Source: Devosia lucknowensis
GTDB lineage: Bacteria; Pseudomonadota; Alphaproteobacteria; Rhizobiales; Devosiaceae
Direction of reading: 5' to 3'
Assembly: GCF_900177655.1 (NCBI RefSeq)
Contig: NZ_FXWK01000002.1
Location: 992,001 to 1,056,000, forward strand
Length of the DNA: 64,000 bases
In this document: one piece after another, positions 27,950 through 36,906 of the stretch
How the letters are laid out: every line of letters starts with the position of its first letter
Position numbering within the stretch: the stretch's first letter is position 1
Position numbers and translations under genes: made by a program
Notes under the pieces: generated by a model
The model's database searches: none
What the model was told of the DNA's origin: nothing
What the model saw: only the letters and a program-made list of their open reading frames with translations

Positions 27950-29363
27950 TCTGGGCTCCTTCGCGGATGGAATCTTCCTGTGCGGGGCCGGGATTGATAC
28001 CGGCGGAGCGGTGCGGACCCTTGTCCAGTTCGTGATCCTCGTCCAGCACGGGCGGTCGCCGGAACAGGCGGAAAAGGTAGAAGACACCGGCCCCGAAGAC
28101 GAGGAAGTAGACGACGACAAAAGCCACAAGGGAGGCACCGACAGCTGGTGCATCCACCGGCGAGAGGCTCTCTGACGTCCGCATCAATCCATAGACGGTA
28201 AAAGGCTGGCGACCCACCTCGGTCGTGAACCAGCCCGCCAGCACGGCGACGAAGCCGGATGGGCCCATGACCAGCGCCGCGCGGTGAAGCCAGGTGCTGG
28301 TGTATAGGCTCTTGCGCCAGCGCGCCCAGAGCGACCACAGGCCGACGCCCAGCATGAGGAAGCCGATACCCACCATGATGCGGAAGGCGAAGAATGGAAT
28401 GGTCACCGGGGGCCGCGCGTCCTCGGGAAAGGCGTCGAGCCCGTCCATTGGCGCGTTGGGATCGTGCTTGAGGATCAGCGAGCCGAGCTTGGGGATTTCG
28501 ACCGCATAGTCCATGCGCTGCTCGGTCTCGTTGGGGACGCCGAACAGGATCAGCGGAGCGCCTTCGGGATGGCTTTCGTAGTGGCCTTCCATTGCCGCGA
28601 TCTTGGCCGGCTGGTGCTCGAGCGTGTTGAGGCCGTGTTGGTCGCCGGCCAGGATCTGCAGCGGCGTGACGACCGCCGCCATCCACATGGCCATGGAGAA
28701 CATGATGCGCGCCTGGCGGTTGGAGCGATCCTTGAGCAGGTGCCAGGCACCGACGGCACCCACGGCAAAGGCCGTGGTGAGGAAAGCGGCGAGGACCGTA
28801 TGCACCAGACGATAGGGGAAGGACGGGTTGAAGACGATGGCCCACCAGTCCTCCGGCACGAAGTTGCCGTTGGCGTCGATGGCAAAGCCCTGCGGCGTGT
28901 GCATCCAGGAGTTCACCGAGAGGATCCAGGTGGCCGAGATGAGTGTGCCAATGGCCACGACCGTCACCGCCACCATATGCAGCGTATCACCGACGCGCTT
29001 GCGGCCGAACAGGGCAATGCCGAGGAAACCGGCCTCGAGGAAGAAGGCGGTGAGCACTTCGTAGCCCATCAGCGGGCCGATGACCGCGCCCGCCCTCTCG
29101 GAGAACACCGACCAGTTGGTGCCAAACTGATAGCTCATGACGATGCCGGAGACGACGCCCATGCCGAAGGTCACGGCGAAGATGGTCTTCCAATATTCGA
29201 ACAGTTTGAGATAGGCCGGGTCACGTTTCCAGAGCCAGAGCGCATTGAGCACGGCAAGATAACTGGCCGTGCCGATGGAAAATGCGGGGAAGATGAAGTG
29301 GAAGGAAACGGTGAAGGCAAACTGTATGCGTGCCAGAAGCTCCGCCGATTGTCCGAAATCCAT
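27939..29363 (-). CDS. cydA: Cytochrome bd / CIO-type ubiquinol oxidase subunit I
   Basis: A 474-residue subunit carrying the haems. His22 in SFHFIFPAFSIG is the haem axial ligand. GDQHGLNTLEHQPAKIAAMEG marks the start of the quinol loop, which is short, as in CIO-type (CioA) oxidases, and WFTTEVGRQPFTVYGLMRT is the conserved periplasmic block. ATG 29363 has AAAGGA upstream; the open frame extends 29 codons further without a better site. The short Q-loop and DUF2474 partner suggest a cyanide-insensitive-type enzyme. Confidence 0.92.
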   Translation of the reverse strand: MDFGQSAELLARIQFAFTVSFHFIFPAFSIGTASYLAVLNALWLWKRDPAYLKLFEYWKTIFAVTFGMGVVSGIVMSYQFGTNWSVFSERAGAVIGPLMGYEVLTAFFLEAGFLGIALFGRKRVGDTLHMVAVTVVAIGTLISATWILSVNSWMHTPQGFAIDANGNFVPEDWWAIVFNPSFPYRLVHTVLAAFLTTAFAVGAVGAWHLLKDRSNRQARIMFSMAMWMAAVVTPLQILAGDQHGLNTLEHQPAKIAAMEGHYESHPEGAPLILFGVPNETEQRMDYAVEIPKLGSLILKHDPNAPMDGLDAFPEDARPPVTIPFFAFRIMVGIGFLMLGVGLWSLWARWRKSLYTSTWLHRAALVMGPSGFVAVLAGWFTTEVGRQPFTVYGLMRTSESLSPVDAPAVGASLVAFVVVYFLVFGAGVFYLFRLFRRPPVLDEDHELDKGPHRSAGINPGPAQEDSIREGAQNAD

Positions 29364-29446
29364 GGCGCGTTCCTTTCCCGTCCATCGGTCCGGCACCCGA
29401 GCGTCGTGACCGCGCGGCATCATTTTGACTGCGCGGCCAGCGAATG

Positions 29447-29462
29447 TCACGGGGTGCCGTGA
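29447..29462. promoter_or_regulatory. Inverted repeat in the cydA leader
   Basis: TCACGG, loop GGTG, CCGTGA make a perfect 6-bp inverted repeat about 85 bp before the cydA start and just downstream of its predicted -10. It could be an operator or a leader hairpin. It does not match the FNR box. Confidence 0.35.
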
Positions 29463-29480
29463 TCCGGTTCATCGCATGCA

Positions 29481-29510
29481 AGTATAGCGAGCGGCCCCAT
29501 CGGTGGTCAG
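29481..29510 (-). promoter_or_regulatory. Candidate cydA promoter
   Basis: On the minus strand CTGACC (29505-29510) is followed after 18 bp by TATACT (29481-29486), a 4/6 and 5/6 match to the sigma-70 consensus. Transcription would start near 29475, leaving a leader of about 110 nt. Confidence 0.45.
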
Positions 29511-29566
29511 CGCAGGGTGACGCATGTGCGCTTTGATCGCAGGGGCAAGGGAAGCGCATGAAGCAA

Positions 29567-29595
29567 TTGACCGGGAAGGGCGAAGCCTTTAGCCC
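29567..29595 (+). promoter_or_regulatory. Weak candidate promoter for the aldo/keto reductase operon
   Basis: TTGACC (29567-29572) with a 17-bp spacer to TAGCCC, 28 bp before the start. The -35 is good and the -10 poor. The 259-bp cydA/aldo-keto intergenic region otherwise holds only the cydA promoter and inverted repeat described separately. Confidence 0.25.
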
Positions 29596-29622
29596 TTGGA
29601 GCCCGGAACAAAGGAGGAATCC

Positions 29623-30684
29623 ATGGAGTATCGCTATCTCGGGCGCTCGGGCCTCAGGGTCTCGAAACTGACCATGGGGACCATGACATTCGGTGGCAAC
29701 CAGAAGATCGGGCATACCGACCTGCATGCGGCCGAGCGACAGGTCGACATGTGCCTCGATGCGGGGATCAATCTTTACGACACAGCCAATGTCTACAATG
29801 CCGGGGTGTCCGAGGAAATCCTGGGTCAGGTACTGTCGGATAGCGGCCGCCGCCAGAAGGCGCTCGTGGCCACGAAGGTCCGCTTCAAGATGGGCGATGG
29901 GCCCAACCAGGCAGGATTGTCGCGCCATCATATCATTGAACAATGCAAGGCGAGTCTCAAGCGGCTCAAGACCGATGTCATCGATCTCTATCAGGTCCAT
30001 GAATGGGACGGGATGACGCCGATCGAAGAAACCATGGAGGCGCTCGACACGCTCGTGCGCCACGGCCATGTCCGCTATATCGGCTGCTCGAACTATTCGG
30101 GCTGGCACATCATGAAGGCGCTGATGGCCGCAGAACGACGGCAGGGCGAGCGTTTCGTTTCCCAGCAAATCCACTATTCGCTGCATGCCCGCGACGCCGA
30201 ATACGAACTCGTGCCGATCAGCCAGGACCAGGGCCTGGGAATGCTGATCTGGTCGCCGCTGGCCGGGGGGCTGCTGTCGGGCAAATACCGCCGCGACGGC
30301 GGTCCGGAAAGCGGCCGCCATGTGGGCGGGTTCCGCGAGCCGCCGGTTTACGACTGGGACAAGTTCTACGATCTGATCGAGGTCGTGGTCGCGATTGCAG
30401 AGGAGCGCGGCGTGTCGGGCGCACAGGTGGCGCTGAGCTGGCTGCTCGAGCGTCCAGGCGTGACCTCGGTCATCATCGGCGGCCGCAACGAAGCGCAATT
30501 CGCCGACAATATCGCCGCGGCGCACTTGACGCTTAGTGATGCGGAGCGTGCGCGGCTCGATGCGGCCAGCCGTCCACCTCTGCTTTATCCTTACTGGCAC
30601 CAGTCCTTCACCGCTCAGGACCGACTTGGACGCGTCGACCTCGATCTGATTGGTCCCTATGCCGAGGAGTTCAAACGTGGCTGA
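29623..30684 (+). CDS. Aldo/keto reductase
   Basis: A 353-residue NADPH-dependent TIM-barrel oxidoreductase. The catalytic tetrad is visible: Asp and Tyr in NLYDTANVYN, Lys in VATKVRF and His in YQVHEWDG. The C-terminal cofactor block is SVIIGGRNEAQFADN. It begins MEYRYLGRSGLRVSKLTMG with an AAGGAGG site 5 bp upstream. It is the first of four overlapping genes, with its stop lying inside the following gene. Substrate unknown. Confidence 0.9.
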   Translation: MEYRYLGRSGLRVSKLTMGTMTFGGNQKIGHTDLHAAERQVDMCLDAGINLYDTANVYNAGVSEEILGQVLSDSGRRQKALVATKVRFKMGDGPNQAGLSRHHIIEQCKASLKRLKTDVIDLYQVHEWDGMTPIEETMEALDTLVRHGHVRYIGCSNYSGWHIMKALMAAERRQGERFVSQQIHYSLHARDAEYELVPISQDQGLGMLIWSPLAGGLLSGKYRRDGGPESGRHVGGFREPPVYDWDKFYDLIEVVVAIAEERGVSGAQVALSWLLERPGVTSVIIGGRNEAQFADNIAAAHLTLSDAERARLDAASRPPLLYPYWHQSFTAQDRLGRVDLDLIGPYAEEFKRG

Positions 30685-31360
30685 CCTGGTGTTTCCCGCG
30701 CCGTTGCCGGTGGTGCTCCCTGTCCAGGGGGAAGGGCTGTTTCCGGTGCGCCGGGTCTATTGCGTAGGCCGCAACTATGCCGAACACATCAGGGAGATGG
30801 GCAATGATGTGCGCGACCCGCCGTTTTTCTTCGACAAGCCAGCTGACGCCGTGGTCACGAACGGCAATCCGATAGCGTATCCATCTCAAACCGCCGACTT
30901 CCATTTCGAGATCGAGCTCGTCGTGGCCATTGGTCGAGACGGCGTCGATCTCGGTGAACACGAAGCGCTGGACCATGTGTTCGGCTATGCCGCCGGGCTC
31001 GACATGACCCGCCGTGATATTCAGGCCGCCGCCAAGAAATCGGGTCGGCCCTGGACCATGGCCAAGGGGTTCGACCAGTCGGCGCCGATCGGTACCATCG
31101 CACCGGCCAGCGCAATCGGGCATCCGGCGCGCGGCGCGATCACGCTGTCGGTCAACGGCGCCGAGCGGCAGCGTGGCGACCTGTCCGAGCAGATCTGGAA
31201 CGTGCCGGAAACCATCGCTTGTCTCAGCCGCTTCGTGGCGCTGAAGGCAGGGGACCTCATCATGACCGGCACGCCGGCAGGCGTCGGCGCGGTCAGGCGG
31301 CGCGATGTGCTCGAAGGCGCGATCGAGCGGGTCGGCACGGTTGCGACGGTGATCGCCTGA
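30677..31360 (+). CDS. Fumarylacetoacetate hydrolase (FAH) family protein
   Basis: A 227-residue FAH-fold enzyme. YCVGRNYAEHIREMG and PPFFFDKPADAVV are core family motifs; the metal-binding acids lie in FEIELVV and further on in DMTRRDIQ. The block AGDLIMTGTPAGVG is the C-terminal signature. Length and sequence resemble fumarylpyruvate hydrolases and acylpyruvases. The GTG start 30677 follows GAGGAG by 7 bp and overlaps the aldo/keto reductase by 8 bp. No aromatic-degradation partner is nearby, so it may be a housekeeping acylpyruvase. Confidence 0.85.
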   Translation: MADLVFPAPLPVVLPVQGEGLFPVRRVYCVGRNYAEHIREMGNDVRDPPFFFDKPADAVVTNGNPIAYPSQTADFHFEIELVVAIGRDGVDLGEHEALDHVFGYAAGLDMTRRDIQAAAKKSGRPWTMAKGFDQSAPIGTIAPASAIGHPARGAITLSVNGAERQRGDLSEQIWNVPETIACLSRFVALKAGDLIMTGTPAGVGAVRRRDVLEGAIERVGTVATVIA

Positions 31361-32451
31361 TGCCACCGGTCTGGTCGTCCCAACAGGATGCGGCCCTGGT
31401 CGCCGTATCCGCATGGCTCAAGGACCGCAACGGGCCGCAGGTCTTTCGCCTGTTCGGCTGGGCGGGAACCGGCAAATCGACGCTGGCGGTGCATCTGGCG
31501 CAGGATGTGCGTTCGGTCAAATACGCGGCCTTCACGGGCAAGGCGGCGATGGTCATGCGCAAGCGTGGTTGCAAGGGTGCACAGACCATCCATAGCCTCA
31601 TCTACACGCTGGTGAGCGAGAAGGAGGGCGAACCGCGCTTCGTGCTCGATCCTGAAAGCCCGGCCGCCGACGCCGACCTCATCGTCATCGACGAGGTGTC
31701 GATGGTCGATGAGCAGCTGGGGGCCGATCTCTTGTCTTTCGGGGTCAAGGTGCTGGTGCTGGGCGACCCTTTCCAGCTGCCGCCCGTGCAGGGCGCGGGG
31801 TTCTTCATCAGTGAGGAGCCCGACATCATGCTCACTGAAATCCACCGGCAGGCGGCGGACAATCCGATCATCCAGCTCTCGATGGCCGTGCGCGAAGGCG
31901 GGTATCTCGAACATGGGCGCTACGGCGAAAGCGTCGTGGTCGGCCGCGACAAGGTGGATCGCGACGCGGTCCTCGAGGCCGACCAGGTGCTGGTGGGGCG
32001 CAACAAGACCCGGCTTACCTACAACGACCGTCTGCGTGAGTTGAAGGGCCTGCCGTTTCACGAGCCTGTCGTCGGCGACCGCATGGTGTGCCTGAGAAAC
32101 AATCCGCGCAAGCGCCTGCTCAACGGCCAGATATGGATCGTCACCGACACCACGCGGCGCAGCAATGGCAAATGGAGCTTGCTGCTGGCCGATGACGAGG
32201 GCAAGGGCGAAACCCGGGTCCTGACGCACAAGGCATTCTTTTCGGGAGAAGAGGATGCGATGAGCTGGCCCGAACGCCGCCAGTTCGACGAATTCACCTT
32301 CGGCTACTGCCTCACCGTCCACAAGGCGCAGGGCAGTCAGTGGGACAATGTCTATCTCTTCGACGAGAGCTTCGTGTTTCGCGAGGAACGGGCCCGCTGG
32401 CTCTATACTGGCATTACCCGCGCCGCAGAAAAGATCACGGTGATTTCGTGA
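31360..32451 (+). CDS. SF1B DNA helicase, Dda/RecD2-like
   Basis: A 363-residue stand-alone helicase. Walker A is FGWAGTGKST (Lys near residue 37), Walker B is IVIDEVSMVDEQ, and motif III is LVLGDPFQLPPVQG. The C-terminal UvrD_C_2 block is FGYCLTVHKAQGSQWDNVYL, followed by ARWLYTGITRAAEKI. It is much shorter than RecD2 and closest in layout to phage T4 Dda. It may act in replication restart or repair. The ATG overlaps the FAH stop and its own stop overlaps the next GTG. Confidence 0.85.
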   Translation: MPPVWSSQQDAALVAVSAWLKDRNGPQVFRLFGWAGTGKSTLAVHLAQDVRSVKYAAFTGKAAMVMRKRGCKGAQTIHSLIYTLVSEKEGEPRFVLDPESPAADADLIVIDEVSMVDEQLGADLLSFGVKVLVLGDPFQLPPVQGAGFFISEEPDIMLTEIHRQAADNPIIQLSMAVREGGYLEHGRYGESVVVGRDKVDRDAVLEADQVLVGRNKTRLTYNDRLRELKGLPFHEPVVGDRMVCLRNNPRKRLLNGQIWIVTDTTRRSNGKWSLLLADDEGKGETRVLTHKAFFSGEEDAMSWPERRQFDEFTFGYCLTVHKAQGSQWDNVYLFDESFVFREERARWLYTGITRAAEKITVIS

Positions 32452-33338
32452 CCCTGCTCTCAGTGCGTCACGAGACCATCTATCGCTATGGTCGGGCCGT
32501 GCAGTTCGGCGATCATCGGATGCTGGTGCGTCCCCGGGACAGTGCCGAGCAGCGGCTCGACGATTTCCGACTCAGTATTTTCCCCGAACCGTCCGGCCTG
32601 CGCTGGATCCACGATGTGTTTGGCAATGGCATTGCGATCGCCAGCTTCGATCAGCCCGCTGAGGAGCTTCGCATCGAGGCACGCATGGTGCTCGATCATG
32701 TGCATGCGCGCGTGCCCAATTTCGAGATTGCCGAACGGGCGCGCCGTTATCCCTTTGACTATGGCCAGGTGGATGCCATCGATCTCGCACCGACCATGAC
32801 GCGTCAGTTTCCCGAAGAAAAGGAAGTCGATGCCTGGGCGAGGCAGTTCACAGTCCCAGGGGGCACGACCGAGACAAGCCATCTTCTGATGACCATGACG
32901 GCGGGCATCAAGGAGGGGTTCACCTACCTGCGGCGTCCCGATCCGGGAACGCAGCGGCCGTCGCTGACCCTGGCCAGCCGAAAAGGCACGTGCCGCGATT
33001 TTGCGCTGCTGATGATCGAGGCCGTGCGATCGCTTGGTTTGGCGGCTCGGTTCGTCACGGGGTATCTCTATTCGCCCGCGCGCGATGGCGATCATCGCGG
33101 CGGCGGCGCGACGCATGCGTGGTGTCAGGTCTATCTGCCGGGCGCAGGTTGGGTCGAGTTCGACCCCACCAACGGCATCATCGGCACCCGGGATCTCATC
33201 CGGGTCGGCGTCGCTCGCGAACCGCGCCAAGCCATCCCGATATCGGGCACGTTTGTCGGCTCGAAATCGGACTATCTCGGCATGAGCGTCGACGTGGAGG
33301 TCAATCGTGTGACCAGCATCCAGGATGGCTTGGGCTGA
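32448..33338 (+). CDS. Transglutaminase-like cysteine peptidase family protein (with N-terminal bact_transglu_N)
   Basis: A 296-residue cytoplasmic protein. The N-terminal beta domain is SVRHETIYRYGRAVQFGDHR, and the transglutaminase core has Cys in GTCRDFALLMIEAVRSLG, His in GATHAWCQVYLPGAGW and Asp in EFDPTNG. GTG 32448 overlaps the helicase stop. Members are often linked to peptide-ligase/alpha-E operons, which are absent here. It ends 6 bp from a convergent second transglutaminase gene. Confidence 0.87.
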   Translation: MTLLSVRHETIYRYGRAVQFGDHRMLVRPRDSAEQRLDDFRLSIFPEPSGLRWIHDVFGNGIAIASFDQPAEELRIEARMVLDHVHARVPNFEIAERARRYPFDYGQVDAIDLAPTMTRQFPEEKEVDAWARQFTVPGGTTETSHLLMTMTAGIKEGFTYLRRPDPGTQRPSLTLASRKGTCRDFALLMIEAVRSLGLAARFVTGYLYSPARDGDHRGGGATHAWCQVYLPGAGWVEFDPTNGIIGTRDLIRVGVAREPRQAIPISGTFVGSKSDYLGMSVDVEVNRVTSIQDGLG

Positions 33339-33344
33339 CCGAAA

Positions 33345-34181
33345 TCAGGTTCGGGTGATGCTGACGGCGTCCGTGGTCCAGGGCTCGGACGTGTCGCCAT
33401 CCAATGCCTCACTCCAGACGCGGATGGGGCCGGAGTTGACCTGGCCATAGATGGTGGCAAAGGCCGTGTCGGCAGCGTCGCGGCCACAGCCGATGCGCAC
33501 CATGCCATCCAGTGCCGCCATTCGCGTGGCATCGAACAGGTACCAGCGGTCACCCAGCCAGGCCTCGAACACGGCGTGAAAATCCTGAGGCTCGAGTTGC
33601 CAGGCATAGCAGGATACGAAGCGGGCCGGGATGCCCAGGGCCCGGCAGAAGGTTATGCCCAAATGGGCGAAGTCGCGACAGACGCCGGCCCGGGTGGAAA
33701 ACGTGTCGGCGGCGGTGGTCGTGGTGTCACTCGAGCCCGAGAGATAGTCGACCTCGGCATTGATCCAGTTGCAGATTTCGGTCACGCGGGAAAAGCCGGG
33801 GGCTATGTCGCCGAACTGGCGGCTCGCAAAGCGCGCGAGCTGGTCTGACGGGCAATAGCGCGAGGGATTGAGGAAGGGCAGGGTTTCGAGCGGTAGTTGC
33901 GCGACCGGCACTTCCTCGATCGCTTCAGGCTCGGCATGCACTGCCTCGAGTGCGACGATGGCCTCGTAGCGCAGCTGCACCGGACCGGCGGGAGCCGTCA
34001 GCCTCAGATAGCGGTTGCCACTGTCGATCGCGACGCTGTCGTCCGCGCTCAGCTGCGGATCGATGGTAAGCTTTTCGGACTGAATGGTTTGCCGGCCCCC
34101 GGTCATGGCTTCGATATTGAAGATGAGCGTGGACGGAGAAAGCAGTTCGTAGCCGATCTCGCAGCCGACGGAAAATCGCAT
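33345..34181 (-). CDS. Second transglutaminase-like family protein
   Basis: A 278-residue protein starting MRFSVGCEIGYELLSPSTLI. The catalytic triad region is visible: Cys in AGVCRDFAHLGITFCRALG, His in DFHAVFEAWLGDRWYLFD and Asp in the same strand (FDATRM). ATG 34181 has AAGGAG 6 bp upstream, better than the ATG ten codons earlier. It is tail-to-tail with a paralogue of about the same size. Two such genes side by side suggest related substrates, unidentified. Confidence 0.85.
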   Translation of the reverse strand: MRFSVGCEIGYELLSPSTLIFNIEAMTGGRQTIQSEKLTIDPQLSADDSVAIDSGNRYLRLTAPAGPVQLRYEAIVALEAVHAEPEAIEEVPVAQLPLETLPFLNPSRYCPSDQLARFASRQFGDIAPGFSRVTEICNWINAEVDYLSGSSDTTTTAADTFSTRAGVCRDFAHLGITFCRALGIPARFVSCYAWQLEPQDFHAVFEAWLGDRWYLFDATRMAALDGMVRIGCGRDAADTAFATIYGQVNSGPIRVWSEALDGDTSEPWTTDAVSITRT

Positions 34182-34425
34182 CTGGGTCTCCTTGGCATTC
34201 AGTGATGCCACAACCCGCCCGGTGCCACGCGGTTCCTGCCGTCAGGCTGTCGATGCCATAACAATGACAAACTCGGACTGCCCTAAGAAATGACTGAAAC
34301 GCCCTGCGTCAGACGGGTTCAGGCTCTGTTCGATGGTGTGCGTGCTTGCGCATCCCGGCGGCATACCCCATCTTGGCGCTAGAGTTTGACATTCCAGCGT
34401 TATCGGCCCGCTCAGGAGGCGCCCA

Positions 34426-36885
34426 ATGCACCACGACACCCCCCTGATCTCCACGATCGTCGCGGGTCTGGTGCTGGCCTATATCTTCGGAATGATCGCC
34501 AACCGGTTCAAGATGCCGCCACTCGTGGGGTATCTGTTCGCCGGTATCCTTGTCGGGCCCTACACGCCGGGCTTTGTGGCCGACCAGCAGCTCGGTGCGG
34601 AGTTGGCGGAGCTGGGCGTCATCCTCCTGATGTTCGGCGTTGGCCTCCACTTTTCCCTCAAGGACCTCATGAGTGTCCGGGCGCTGGCCATTCCCGGCGC
34701 TGTCGTGCAGATGGGCTTTGCGACGCTTCTGGGCGCGGCCCTCGGTCTCCTGCTCGGCTGGGACCTCTTTGGCTCCATCCTCTTTGGCCTGGCTCTGTCG
34801 GTGGCTTCCACCGTGGTGCTGCTCAAGGCGCTGCAGGATCGGCGTCTCATTGAAAGCGAGCGCGGCCGGATTGCCGTGGGCTGGCTGATCGTGGAAGACC
34901 TGGCCATGGTGCTGGCACTGGTGCTGGTGCCCGCTATCGCCAGCCTCAATGGCGCCGATGCCGGAGTGCACGATCCGTTCGTCTCCTTTGTCGAACAGGC
35001 CACCGGCGCGCATCTCAACATCTGGGGCATTCTTGGTCTGACCGTCGTCAAGGTCGCCGCATTCGTCGGCTTCATGCTTGTTGTCGGCCGCCGGATCATT
35101 CCATGGGCGCTGCACGGTACCGCCCATACCGGCAGCCGCGAGCTGTTTCGCCTTGCCGTGCTGGCCATTGCGCTCGGCGTGGCTCTGGGTTCGGCTGTGC
35201 TCTTCGGGGTGTCGCTGGCGCTGGGCGCTTTTTTTGCCGGCATGATCCTGAGCGAGAGCGAGCTGTCGCATCGTGCCGCCAATGAGACATTGCCGTTGCG
35301 CGACGCGTTTGCGGTGCTGTTCTTCGTGTCCGTGGGCATGCTGTTCGACCCTTCGATCCTCGTCACATCACCGCTTCTGGTCCTGGCCACGGTGTTCATC
35401 ATCGTCATCGGCAAGTCCCTCGCGGCTTTCGCCATCGTGGTGATGTTCAAGAGACCGGTCTCGACCGCCCTGACGATTTCCGCCTCGCTCGCGCAGATCG
35501 GTGAGTTCTCGTTCATCCTGGCCAGCATGGGTGTGGCTCTCGCGGTGCTGCCGCCCGAGGGGCAGGACCTGATCCTGGCCGGCGCGCTGATTTCCATCGT
35601 GCTCAATCCGGTGGTCTTCTGGGTCCTCGATCTGCTCAAGCCGCGGATCGAAGCCAGGGTTGCGCGCCGCAAGGAGGAGCCCTTGCTGTCCCCCGAAGAG
35701 CGTCTGGAGCCGCTCGAGGCTGCAAAGGGCCCTGCTACGACCGATGCCCCCACCCAGCCTGCGGTTGATCGGGGCGCCCCCGGCGCCGATGACGACACCG
35801 GAGAGCCGTCGCACCAGGCCGGCCATACCGTGCTCGTCGGCTATGGTCAGGTGGGTCGCATCGTCGGCGCCGGCATCAAGGCCGATGGCGGCGGACTGGT
35901 GGTGATCGAGGATTCCGACCACGATGTGGCAGCGGCCCGTGCCGAGGGTCTTGAAGTGGTGTTCGGCAATGCCGCGAGCGAGGAGGTTCTGAAGCTGGCC
36001 AACCTCCCTGCAGCGCAGAGCCTACTGGTTGCCATATCCAACGGCTTTGAAGCAGGCTCGGTCTGCGAAAGCGGGCGCAAGCTCAATCCTGACATCTCGA
36101 TCATTGCCCGAGCCTACTCGGAAGAGGAAGAAACCTTCCTGCGCAGCTGCGGCGCCACGACTGTGATTCGCGGCGAACGGGAGATCGGCAAGGGCATCCT
36201 GGCATATCTGCGCAGCGATGAGGGTCGCGCTGCCATCAAGCCTGCAGAGCCCCGGTTGCCGCTGGCGGAGAATATTCTATCCAAGGCGGCCGTCGCCGCC
36301 ATTGTCACCGAAGTCGTCGCTCCGGTCCCTGCTGAGGCCGAGCCAGCCGAGCCGGCGGCAACCGAACCTGATGTGGCCGAGGAGGTCGCAGCTCAACTGA
36401 TTGTGCCTGCTGCTGACACAGTGCCGCTCGGCGATGATGCGGAGGATGCTGCACCGAAGAGCCAGGACGCAGTCAAGGATGAGGCAGCGTCTGTTCCCGA
36501 GGTCATCGTGCTCGGACCACCGGTCGAGCCCGAGCCCGAGCCCGCAGCCGAAGCGGAGGTGCCGGCCACGGTTGCGGACGAGACCAGCCTCCTTGCTGAG
36601 GCCGCGCCCGCAGGTGCCGAGCCCGATCCGGTGCTACCGGTCGTCGACGCTGTGGAGACTGTGCCAGTGGCCGATCCCGAAGAGCCTTCGGACGCCGCCG
36701 AAACCGAGGCGGAGGTGGTCCCGCCCGCAAGCGTCGAAACGGTTCAGCCCACGCCATCGATCGGTGAAGCGCCGCCTGCTATAGACGAGATCGTAAACGT
36801 TCCGTCCGATAATGAGGCTGAACCGGAAAAGACGGAAGACAAGCCGGGTGAGGTGCCTCCAGTGGTGCCTGAGCCGAAAGGCTGA
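34426..36885 (+). CDS. Kef-type K+/H+ antiporter with RCK domain and long acidic tail
   Basis: An 819-residue protein. Residues ~5-390 form a CPA2 exchanger with about 12 membrane segments (RFKMPPLVGYLFAGILVGPY near the start). An RCK/TrkA-N domain begins near residue 467 (HTVLVGYGQVGRIVGAGIKA, GxGxxG) and closes with LRSCGATTVIRGEREIGKG. This matches YbaL/KefB-like proteins. The last ~190 residues (from ~632) are almost only Ala, Glu, Pro, Val and Asp and look disordered; most relatives end soon after the RCK domain. AGGAGG precedes the ATG. Confidence 0.88.
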   Translation: MHHDTPLISTIVAGLVLAYIFGMIANRFKMPPLVGYLFAGILVGPYTPGFVADQQLGAELAELGVILLMFGVGLHFSLKDLMSVRALAIPGAVVQMGFATLLGAALGLLLGWDLFGSILFGLALSVASTVVLLKALQDRRLIESERGRIAVGWLIVEDLAMVLALVLVPAIASLNGADAGVHDPFVSFVEQATGAHLNIWGILGLTVVKVAAFVGFMLVVGRRIIPWALHGTAHTGSRELFRLAVLAIALGVALGSAVLFGVSLALGAFFAGMILSESELSHRAANETLPLRDAFAVLFFVSVGMLFDPSILVTSPLLVLATVFIIVIGKSLAAFAIVVMFKRPVSTALTISASLAQIGEFSFILASMGVALAVLPPEGQDLILAGALISIVLNPVVFWVLDLLKPRIEARVARRKEEPLLSPEERLEPLEAAKGPATTDAPTQPAVDRGAPGADDDTGEPSHQAGHTVLVGYGQVGRIVGAGIKADGGGLVVIEDSDHDVAAARAEGLEVVFGNAASEEVLKLANLPAAQSLLVAISNGFEAGSVCESGRKLNPDISIIARAYSEEEETFLRSCGATTVIRGEREIGKGILAYLRSDEGRAAIKPAEPRLPLAENILSKAAVAAIVTEVVAPVPAEAEPAEPAATEPDVAEEVAAQLIVPAADTVPLGDDAEDAAPKSQDAVKDEAASVPEVIVLGPPVEPEPEPAAEAEVPATVADETSLLAEAAPAGAEPDPVLPVVDAVETVPVADPEEPSDAAETEAEVVPPASVETVQPTPSIGEAPPAIDEIVNVPSDNEAEPEKTEDKPGEVPPVVPEPKG

Positions 36886-36906
36886 CGGCAGGCGGGGACG
36901 GACGGC

